Assembly (NCBI RefSeq): GCF_009601705.1
Contig: NZ_CP045687.1
Span: 1,276,630 to 1,340,629 of the forward strand
Source: Sulfolobus sp. E5-1-F
Lineage (GTDB): Archaea > Thermoproteota > Thermoprotei_A > Sulfolobales > Sulfolobaceae
Direction: 5' to 3'
Length of the DNA: 64,000 nt
Part shown: positions 58,129 to 64,000 of the stretch, one piece after another
Layout of the letters: each line of letters opens with the position of its first letter
Numbering within the stretch: the stretch's first letter is position 1
Made by a program: the position numbers and the translations under genes
Notes under the pieces: model-generated
Database searches by the model: none
What the model was told of the DNA's origin: nothing
Seen by the model: only the letters and a program-made list of their open reading frames with translations

Positions 58129-58754
58129 TCTCCCACAATTCTTACTACAGTATTATTACCTAGTTTTATAATCGAATTAGGCTGAATCTTAATCTTCCCC
58201 TTAACTGGTTGAAATATCTTACCGTCGTAAATATAAGTACCATTAGTACTATTCAAATCCTCTAAATATAACTCATTGTTCTCAAAACTAATAATTGCGT
58301 GCTTTCTAGATACTTCCGGATCTGGAATCACTATTACATTTTCTGGACTTCTGCCTACCGATATAGAAGGAAATATGTCAAAATCTAAAGGTAATTTAGT
58401 TTTATTAAATGCAGGATTAGGAGTATTAATGAAAAGAATATAATACTTACTAACAGTAGTTGTAGCTGACTGAGGCTGTTCAGCTTTTACAGCCTCAGCT
58501 GGTTGTTCAACTACCCCTTGCTGAGATACTTTTTGCTCAACTACTGGCTGTTGCTCTGATGTTGCAGATTGTTGGACTAGTTGTTGCTCAACTACTGGCT
58601 GTTGTTCCACAGGCTGTTGATCACTTGTTTGTTGTTCAACGGGAGGTGCTGGAGTTTGTTCTACTTGTTGCTCTGGTTTTTTAGTGCCACACTTGATGCA
58701 AAATAAAGAGTCGTCCGCATTTTCATAACCACAAACTGGACATTTCCATGTCAT
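58125..58754 (-). CDS. arnA: ArnA: zinc-ribbon and FHA domain regulator
   Basis: 209 residues in three parts. A zinc ribbon with C5, C8, C19 and C22 (KCPVCGYEN, LFCIKCGTK) comes first. A 75-residue Gln/Pro/Val-rich linker of near-repeats (EQQPVVEQ, VEQQPVVE) follows. The FHA domain (about 125-205) shows SVGRSPENVIVIPD, PEVSRKHAIIS and LNSTNGTYI, the phospho-threonine-binding residues. This layout is that of ArnA, which binds phosphorylated partners such as ArnB. It is followed by the phosphatase gene with a 4-bp overlap. Confidence 0.9.
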   Translation of the reverse strand: MTWKCPVCGYENADDSLFCIKCGTKKPEQQVEQTPAPPVEQQTSDQQPVEQQPVVEQQLVQQSATSEQQPVVEQKVSQQGVVEQPAEAVKAEQPQSATTTVSKYYILFINTPNPAFNKTKLPLDFDIFPSISVGRSPENVIVIPDPEVSRKHAIISFENNELYLEDLNSTNGTYIYDGKIFQPVKGKIKIQPNSIIKLGNNTVVRIVGE

Positions 58755-58808
58755 GTTTGTATAAAAGGCGTCATAGTACTTAAAAATTTCTACTATAATA
58801 TCATAGAT
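58755..58808. promoter_or_regulatory. Compact divergent promoter between arnA and the vWA gene
   Basis: Only 54 bp separate two divergent start codons. GTACTTAAAAATTT (58776-58789) lies about 25-30 bases from both ATGs and its core can be read as a TATA box in either direction. Both genes would then be leaderless and share one promoter element. Joint control of the two is expected. Confidence 0.5.
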
Positions 58809-59879
58809 ATGACTATTGCTCTTAACTTAAAACAATCACATACTTACGCTTATAGTGATAGGCCAACTGAAGTAGGCTTTGTACTCTATATAACTCCTCA
58901 GCAAAGTACAGTAATGAGTAGCATACACTATATCATAATGATAGATAATAGCCCGTCAATGCGTGGTGAAAAACTCAATACTGCAGTACAATCAGCCCAA
59001 AAGCTTTTATATAATTTAGACTATGGTAATTACGTAACACTAATTCTCTTCTCTAACCACCCGGAAATTAAATATCAAGGACCAGCTAAAGGAATAATAA
59101 CTTTCGATATAGGCAAAGGATATACCACTAGGCTTTATGAAGCCGTGAATTTCGCCCTTAATCTAGCTAAACAATCACAGGTACCTACTAAAATCATCAT
59201 GTTAACTGACGGAAAACCAACTGATAAGAAGAACGTTAAGGACTATGAAAAACTTGATATCTCACCGAACACTCAAATAATTACTATTGGAATAGGCAGG
59301 GATTATAATGAGCGAATTCTAAAGAAATTGGCAGATAAATCATCAGGAAAATTTTATCATATAAAAGATATATCTGAATTACCGACTGTTTTTGAGAGCC
59401 AAAGAACCACATCAATATATGCACATAATTTGGATTTGAGGGTTCCTCAAGGCTTTATGCCATTTAACTATGATCTTCCCATAAGAATACCGATAGTAGA
59501 GAAGCTAATTGCAATTTACGGAAGTTTTATCATACCCGCTGGGAAGGAACCATACACCATTACGTTCGCTGCAGAATATGTTGACCCTATAGATAATCAA
59601 AAAAAGACGGTAACAAAAAGCGTTATTTTACAAAGAGGTAATCCGCAAGCTGTAGAAAGTCATATAGATAGAGACGTTATACTGGAGATAAAATACTATA
59701 GATTACTGAGAGAGTACTTAGAAGCTTTAGAGACTGGAAAAGATACAACTAAAGTGCTCAACGAGTTAAAGAGAGTTGCTGAAGAAACAAGGAGACCAGA
59801 ATTAATTGAGGAGACTAAAAAGTTGAGTAATGATAGTAAGAGTGATTTATCAGAAATAACTAGAAAGATGCGACAATGA
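58809..59879 (+). CDS. arnB: vWA domain protein, ArnB-like
   Basis: 356 residues, same plan as the vWA protein at 56166: ALNLKQSHTYAYSD start, MIDAS in IIMIDNSPSMRG (D46, S48, S50), MLTDGKPTDKK, and a C-terminal basic tail (ETRRPELIEETKKLSND, SEITRKMRQ). It reads away from arnA, sharing the promoter region, which makes it a good candidate for ArnB proper. Its tail has fewer TRR units than the other copy. The Trm10 gene begins in its last four bases. Confidence 0.85.
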   Translation: MTIALNLKQSHTYAYSDRPTEVGFVLYITPQQSTVMSSIHYIIMIDNSPSMRGEKLNTAVQSAQKLLYNLDYGNYVTLILFSNHPEIKYQGPAKGIITFDIGKGYTTRLYEAVNFALNLAKQSQVPTKIIMLTDGKPTDKKNVKDYEKLDISPNTQIITIGIGRDYNERILKKLADKSSGKFYHIKDISELPTVFESQRTTSIYAHNLDLRVPQGFMPFNYDLPIRIPIVEKLIAIYGSFIIPAGKEPYTITFAAEYVDPIDNQKKTVTKSVILQRGNPQAVESHIDRDVILEIKYYRLLREYLEALETGKDTTKVLNELKRVAEETRRPELIEETKKLSNDSKSDLSEITRKMRQ

Positions 59880-60811
59880 TCTTAGGTAAAGCTTTAGCAA
59901 AATATCTCACAAACACTCTTGGCATTGAGACATTAAAAATCACTACTCTAAAAAAATTTTTCAAAACAGGATATCTACAATCAATTGCGATAAATATGTT
60001 TCTTTATGACGATTATGGAATATCTAAAAAACGTGATTATGGCAAGATTATATCTATTGAAGAGAAAATAAAGATTCTAAAAGGGAAAGGAATGGAAATT
60101 ACAGATTACGTTTTTTTGAAAAATGGGGAGATAAAGGTACCCAGTAATATAGTACCGGAAAGTCCCCAATTCATAATAGATTTAGGGAATATGGATTTCT
60201 TACTAGACGAGGAGAAAACAAGTCTAGAACAGCAAATACGGGTTTCGATAAAAACCATCAGAGAATATTTGTTTGATTATAATCTGAAGTTAGCTCATAC
60301 TCCTGCTTCTTTCAAATTGGAAGGGAGAAATAAAATAGAGATTCTCAATTATATTCCCAAAGATAATACCATTGTGCTAAATCCTTATGGTGAGATTACT
60401 GCAACTGAGGAGATGATAAGGAATACAAAGTTTTTCATAATTGGCGGGATAGTAGATAGGGGAAGAAGACTTAAGAACGCAACTTATGAATTGTCAAGAA
60501 AATATGGATATGATGAGTTACCGCAAGTCAAAATCTCTTTAAGGGGTTCAACAGTAGGAGTCCCAGACAGAATAAATTCAATAATAGAGATACTATTAAA
60601 AGTCATAACAGGATATAACTTGGAAGAAGCTATTATATCAACGCAATCAAATGCTGACAAAGTAAGTAGATTAATTAGGGAATTAAATATGTTAGAAAAA
60701 TTTGATTATAACACAATAATCAACTTGAAAAATTGGCTAAAAATTAACGACAAATTATTGAAATTAGCATTGAAGAAAAGTAAATTTAAGGCTTGTCTCT
60801 CCCATGTGTAA
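59876..60811 (+). CDS. trm10: tRNA (position 9) N1-methyltransferase, Trm10 family
   Basis: 311 residues. The SPOUT core of Trm10 is recognisable in QFIIDLGNMDFL, FFIIGGIVDRGRRLK and LPQVKISLRGSTVGVPDRIN (knot region), followed by a helical part. In Sulfolobus the enzyme methylates N1 of adenine 9 in tRNA; the exact base specificity needs testing. An N-terminal RNA-binding extension of about 140 residues is present. The ATG overlaps the stop of the vWA gene (ATGA), so it is translated from the same mRNA, an unexpected link between signalling and tRNA modification. Confidence 0.88.
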   Translation: MILGKALAKYLTNTLGIETLKITTLKKFFKTGYLQSIAINMFLYDDYGISKKRDYGKIISIEEKIKILKGKGMEITDYVFLKNGEIKVPSNIVPESPQFIIDLGNMDFLLDEEKTSLEQQIRVSIKTIREYLFDYNLKLAHTPASFKLEGRNKIEILNYIPKDNTIVLNPYGEITATEEMIRNTKFFIIGGIVDRGRRLKNATYELSRKYGYDELPQVKISLRGSTVGVPDRINSIIEILLKVITGYNLEEAIISTQSNADKVSRLIRELNMLEKFDYNTIINLKNWLKINDKLLKLALKKSKFKACLSHV

Positions 60812-60833
60812 AAGCTTCACCGGATTTTTTATA

Positions 60834-61151
60834 TCAATCAAACTCTTCTTGAATCTTCTTCCTCCCTTCAACAAACTTTCTAGGGAATGGAATTTCCTTA
60901 ACCTCTTCTATCTTAATACCACTACTTCGTAGTTCCTCTACTGCTTTTTTTAGATCTTCCTCATGAGTAGCGTACTTTACCGCTTCCTTCACTTTGTTAA
61001 TGGAAGGATCGTTGGTCCTAAATCTTTCCGCACTAACGCTAACCCAATTATTATTATTTTTATAAACGAAAACAACATCTTGTAAATACCCTTGAATAAC
61101 ATGCTCTACACCAGCTATGTAATAATCCCCTATTTTGTAAACCTTTACCAT
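60834..61151 (-). CDS. Small hypothetical protein
   Basis: 105 residues from ATG 61149-61151 (MVKVYKIGDYYIAGVEHVIQ); an ATG at 61169 adds six hydrophobic residues but is too close to the likely TATA (AAGTTTTTAC, about 61172-61181). An N-terminal beta-rich part and a C-terminal helical part with KFVEGRKKIQEEF. No motif recognised. It lies between Trm10 (convergent) and the CoA-transferase gene (divergent). Confidence 0.6.
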   Translation of the reverse strand: MVKVYKIGDYYIAGVEHVIQGYLQDVVFVYKNNNNWVSVSAERFRTNDPSINKVKEAVKYATHEEDLKKAVEELRSSGIKIEEVKEIPFPRKFVEGRKKIQEEFD

Positions 61152-61189
61152 CAATATCTTTAATAGCACGTAAAAACTTAAAATTATTT

Positions 61190-61927
61190 ATGAAAAGTTA
61201 CAATGTAGATTATGTCATAAAGGCTATTTCGACATTATTAGATGATGGTGAATTAGTGTATATTGGGTTAAATTCGATCCCATCGCTAATTGCATCTTTC
61301 ATGGCCAGAGATCTTTACGGAAAAAAGATAAGAATAATAGGAGTAGCAGAAGCCTCAAATCCATCAAAAGTTACATTATCTCCATCTACTGGAAATCCAT
61401 TCTTTGTGGAGGCTGCCCCAGTTATGATTACAGCTGACGCGTTTGACTTAGCACAGAAAGGTAAACTAGATGTTATGTTCCTAGGCCCAGCCCAAATTGA
61501 CGAGGAAACCAATGTAAATTTAACTATAATTGGAAATGATTACTATAATCCCAAAGTTAAACTACCCGGGGGAGCAGCTACAGCATTCATACTGCCTCTA
61601 ACTAAAAAGGCAATATTATGGAACCTTAAACACTCTAAGAGATCTCTTGTCAAAAAAGTGGACTTCGTAACTGGAACAGCAAAGTTTTCAAATAATAAAG
61701 TATTTGTAGTTACTAATTTGGGGGTTTTAAGATATAATAGAGAAGACAGAAAATGGTACTTAGATTCAATCTATCCATTTAGCTCATATGAGAAAGTAGT
61801 AGAAAATACTGAGTTCGAGATAAAGAGAAGAGATAATGAAAGATTAATAGACTTGACTGATGAGGATCTAAGATTTATCAATAATATGGATCCATATAAT
61901 CTTAGAAGTGCTCTAGAAACTCTATGA
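61190..61927 (+). CDS. CoA-transferase beta subunit (glutaconate CoA-transferase/IpdB-like)
   Basis: 245 residues of the class I CoA-transferase beta type: DGELVYIGLNSIPSLIASFMA, then IIGVAEASNPSK, PVMITADAFDLAQKGKLDVMFLGPAQID (in parts), GNDYYNPKVKLPGGAAT and LPLTKKAI. The usual SENG Glu motif is not clear, as in IpdB-type hydrolases that open steroid rings, so transferase or hydrolase activity are both possible. Its partner alpha subunit is encoded convergently and the 3' ends overlap by 26 bp, an unusual arrangement. Confidence 0.85.
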   Translation: MKSYNVDYVIKAISTLLDDGELVYIGLNSIPSLIASFMARDLYGKKIRIIGVAEASNPSKVTLSPSTGNPFFVEAAPVMITADAFDLAQKGKLDVMFLGPAQIDEETNVNLTIIGNDYYNPKVKLPGGAATAFILPLTKKAILWNLKHSKRSLVKKVDFVTGTAKFSNNKVFVVTNLGVLRYNREDRKWYLDSIYPFSSYEKVVENTEFEIKRRDNERLIDLTDEDLRFINNMDPYNLRSALETL

Positions 61928-62663
61928 TTTTTTCATAATCTGCATCATAAAGTGGGAACATACTAGTAGGCTCTGCCCCTTTTGGTGCATGAACTACAGC
62001 GGTAACATGTTCTCCATTAATAGTTGGTCTCCTACCATAAAAGTAAGATCTAGGGACTATCTCTTCAGCGGTTATTATCACTTTTTTGGATGCTTTAGCT
62101 TTGTACTCATCTTCATACAGTGGACCTAGGATTTCCGCATTCCCCTCTTCATCAGCCTTATTTACATGTATAATAGCAACATCTGGGTTAATGGCTTTTA
62201 CAAGTACGATTTTCTCTCCATTGAATGGGTCCTCAACAACTTTCCATGTGCCCTCTCTCTCATGAATTTTAATCAGATCAGACCCTATTATTCCCCTGAC
62301 CGGCATAAACGGTACACCGAAGCTTCCAGCTCTTATCCCAGCAATAAAAGCACCACAAGTATCTTCCAATATTTCAACCTCTCTTTCTTCGATCATTTTC
62401 CTAAAATGCTTTGGAATACTTGAGAACCACTCCAAAGTAGACATGGCTATTCTCAATTTTCTTACCAATCCATATTTTAATAGGACCTCAAGACCAAAGC
62501 CAGGCTCTCTATCGATGAAATAAAGATTCTTAACTCCCCTCTTCACTAAAGCGTATATAAACGCCATAGGATTTCTATGTATACTTATACCACTTATTGT
62601 CACAGAATCTCCATTATTCACTAGTTCTACTGCATCTTCTAAACTCAAAAGTTTATTTTCCAT
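61902..62663 (-). CDS. CoA-transferase alpha subunit (glutaconate CoA-transferase/IpdA-like)
   Basis: 253 residues from ATG 62661-62663 (MENKLLSLEDAVELVNNG). Class I alpha features: GDSVTISGISIHRNPMAFIYALV, ED-T-CGAFIAGIRAGSFGVPFMPVRG (in parts), KAINPDVAIIHVNKADEEGNAE and IITAEEIV. It joins the beta subunit to move CoA between acids or to hydrolyse an acyl-CoA. The ATG is chosen because TATATATAAAT (62684-62696, minus strand ATTTATATATATC) lies about 25 bases upstream. A longer frame from 62711 would run through that promoter. Confidence 0.85.
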   Translation of the reverse strand: MENKLLSLEDAVELVNNGDSVTISGISIHRNPMAFIYALVKRGVKNLYFIDREPGFGLEVLLKYGLVRKLRIAMSTLEWFSSIPKHFRKMIEEREVEILEDTCGAFIAGIRAGSFGVPFMPVRGIIGSDLIKIHEREGTWKVVEDPFNGEKIVLVKAINPDVAIIHVNKADEEGNAEILGPLYEDEYKAKASKKVIITAEEIVPRSYFYGRRPTINGEHVTAVVHAPKGAEPTSMFPLYDADYEKIIEFLEHF

Positions 62664-62826
62664 ATTTATAATTCTATAAAAAAGATATATATAAATGTCT
62701 TCTCCACTCAAAACTAGGATAAGACTCTCTTTTTAGTGATGAGTAAAGTAAAAATATACTATAAATATTCTTTCCAGATAGGATTTTGCGAGTTTTTGTA
62801 ATGAGGAAAAACTTTATTGTTTATAA

Positions 62827-62842
62827 AGTTAGATATCTAACT
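62827..62842. promoter_or_regulatory. 16-bp perfect palindromic operator at the MarR promoter
   Basis: AGTTAGATATCTAACT is fully palindromic. It starts at the end of the TATA box (TTTATAAA, about 62820-62827) and ends directly before the ATG at 62843, so a bound repressor would block RNA polymerase. Half-sites and 6-bp spacing match those at 1465-1480 in front of the MFS exporter. Confidence 0.75.
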
Positions 62843-63262
62843 ATGATATTAGCTACAAAATATTCCGAAGTTTGGGATCTAATAACTGGACTAACAAGAA
62901 AGATAAATAAGGAGACTGATAAGGCTCTTGAGCAAATTGGACTATCATACTTTGAGTTCAAAGTAATGTGCGCGTTAGAAGAAGAAGGAAAAGTTCCAAT
63001 GAGCAGAATAGCTGAGAAATACATGCTTACAAAGGCAGGGCTAACCAGCATCATTGATAGGCTTGAAGAAAAAGAACTTGTTAGAAGGGTAAGAAGTGAA
63101 AGTGATAGAAGAGTAATTTACGTTGAGCTAACCGAAAAGGGAAGTGAAAAGCTAATGGAAAGTAGGAAGATATTCTTAAGCGTGTTATCTTCTTTTCTAG
63201 GCAAATTGTCAGACGATGAAATAAGGGAAATAGAGAGACTCTTTAGTAAGCTTTTTTCCTAA
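62843..63262 (+). CDS. MarR-family transcription regulator
   Basis: 139 residues from ATG 62843 (MILATKYSEVWDLITGLTRK). Typical MarR: dimerisation helix at the start, LSYFEFKVMCALEEEGKVPMSRIAEKYMLTKAGLTSIIDRLEEKELVRRV (in parts) as the DNA-binding helices, and the wing SESDRRVIYVELTEKG. It probably represses its own gene through the palindrome next to its start, releasing on binding an aromatic drug-like ligand. I prefer this ATG to the one at 62786, because it fits the TATA box and family length. The permease gene converges on it. Confidence 0.9.
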   Translation: MILATKYSEVWDLITGLTRKINKETDKALEQIGLSYFEFKVMCALEEEGKVPMSRIAEKYMLTKAGLTSIIDRLEEKELVRRVRSESDRRVIYVELTEKGSEKLMESRKIFLSVLSSFLGKLSDDEIREIERLFSKLFS

Positions 63263-64000
63263 CTACTCGTATCTCAAAGCCTTATTTGGATCTAGCTTAG
63301 ATGCATTATAAGCTGGTCCTAGTGCTGCAATGACGCTTAAAATTGTAGAAAATATCAACACTAATAACATAAAGGTAGGAGAGTAGATGGGTGATACTGA
63401 AAGACCTTTTAGAAAACTAAAGCCTAGTCCGAAATGCTCTTGTGTTAATATTAATGCCACTACTGAACCTAAAGCAAGTCCTATTATACTACCTATGAAT
63501 CCCATTACACTAGCCTCAACTAAGAACATTGTGAGTATATCAAACTTTGTAAATCCTAATGCTCTTAATATCCCTATCTCCTTAGTTCTTTCTACGACTG
63601 TTGTAAACATTGTTGTGGTTACTCCCATGAACGAGACAATGAAAGATGTAGCACCTGCAGATACTAGCAACCCATTAAGAGATTGTAAAGTATTATCTAT
63701 TAGCTGTATAAATTCCTCAGCCACTACAATATCTAAGGAATTTCCAAACTTTTGTTTTATTTCATTTGCAACTTCATTAACTTCGCCCAAAGAGTTCACT
63801 ATTATTATAGCTCCACTATAAGAACTTGAAATTGATTGACCAAAAGACAAAGGTACTATTATTGACTTATCTATATCGACTCCGAGAAAGCTTCCATATT
63901 CATTTAAAATTCCGGTTACTAGGAATGTCTTACTGAAATTATTCCCGTTATAGAATATAATTGTTTGTATCACTTGATTTGGCCTTATTGGACTATATCC
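63263..64000 (-). CDS. ABC transporter permease, FtsX/MacB-like (5' end outside the window)
   Basis: The C-terminal 246 or so residues of an FtsX-type permease. The last residues visible at the window edge (GYSPIRPNQVIQTI) are still in an open frame, so the start lies beyond 64000. The family core is clear: SFMGVTTTMFTTVVERTKEIGILRALGFTKFDIL (in parts), then LVEASVMGFIGSIIGLALG, and the ending AALGPAYNASKLDPNKALRYE, standard for MacB/LolC-type exporters. It would work with an ABC ATPase outside the window. It ends where the MarR gene ends. Confidence 0.88.
   Translation of the reverse strand, partial: GYSPIRPNQVIQTIIFYNGNNFSKTFLVTGILNEYGSFLGVDIDKSIIVPLSFGQSISSSYSGAIIIVNSLGEVNEVANEIKQKFGNSLDIVVAEEFIQLIDNTLQSLNGLLVSAGATSFIVSFMGVTTTMFTTVVERTKEIGILRALGFTKFDILTMFLVEASVMGFIGSIIGLALGSVVALILTQEHFGLGFSFLKGLSVSPIYSPTFMLLVLIFSTILSVIAALGPAYNASKLDPNKALRYE

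Noticed and set aside
62730..62760. GTGATGA near the CoA-transferase promoter as a C box
   Set aside because: No D box at a suitable distance; it is AT-rich promoter sequence.

Overview
The window looks like chromosomal DNA of a thermoacidophilic crenarchaeon of the Sulfolobales, most likely Saccharolobus/Sulfolobus (solfataricus/islandicus type). The grounds are AT-rich DNA, many apparently leaderless genes with a TATA box 25-30 bases before the start codon, dense and often overlapping convergent genes, a TrpB2-type tryptophan synthase, a surface S53 protease, the ArnA/ArnB/PP2A cluster and an archaeal-type sulfur-oxidising heterodisulfide reductase (sHdr) locus. I see no rRNA, tRNA, CRISPR array or intact insertion sequence.

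Layout. 1-12 kb: an MFS drug exporter, a HAD hydrolase, a metallo-beta-lactamase fold protein, a short and a full-length acyl-CoA dehydrogenase, a MaoC-like protein lacking the hydratase motif, a DUF4143 ATPase, an IS-like remnant, TldE/TldD and a C/D box sRNA. 12-28 kb: beta-propeller, START-fold and arginine-deiminase-like proteins, TrpB2 with a transporter, an ABC exporter, several MFS carriers, a large secreted S53 protease, a CPA2 antiporter and a second sRNA candidate.

28-48 kb is the functional heart. On the minus strand lie dsrE, tusA, hdrC, hdrB, hdrA, a hypothetical, hdrC and hdrB. A divergent plus-strand unit holds a second DsrE, a dihydrolipoamide-dehydrogenase-like flavoprotein, a small unknown and a thioredoxin-fold protein, followed by a repeat-built DUF1641 protein. 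Next comes a lipoate assembly operon (lipoate ligase plus two radical SAM enzymes of the LipS1/LipS2 type) that continues into an M23-like protein and a histone-deacetylase-fold protein. A GcvH-like lipoate-binding protein (LbpA), a second TusA-like protein, three related winged-helix regulators and small cysteine-rich proteins follow. Together this is a cytoplasmic route for oxidising sulfane sulfur: TusA and DsrE deliver sulfur, LbpA carries it on lipoate, sHdr oxidises it, and the neighbouring genes make and perhaps remove the lipoyl group.

48-64 kb: a winged-helix regulator beside a 22-bp palindrome, aconitase, FAU-1, the Arn signalling cluster (two vWA proteins, a PP2A-type phosphatase, an FHA protein), Trm10, a two-subunit CoA-transferase encoded convergently, a MarR regulator and a partial FtsX-type permease.

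The least expected signals are (i) a shared AGTTA-N6-TAACT operator in the same position at the MFS exporter and at the MarR gene 61 kb away; (ii) a 116-bp identical DNA repeat inside the DUF1641 gene; (iii) HDAC-fold and M23-like proteins in the lipoate operon; (iv) a degenerate amidohydrolase beside hdrB; and (v) several small genes and sRNA candidates in supposed gaps.
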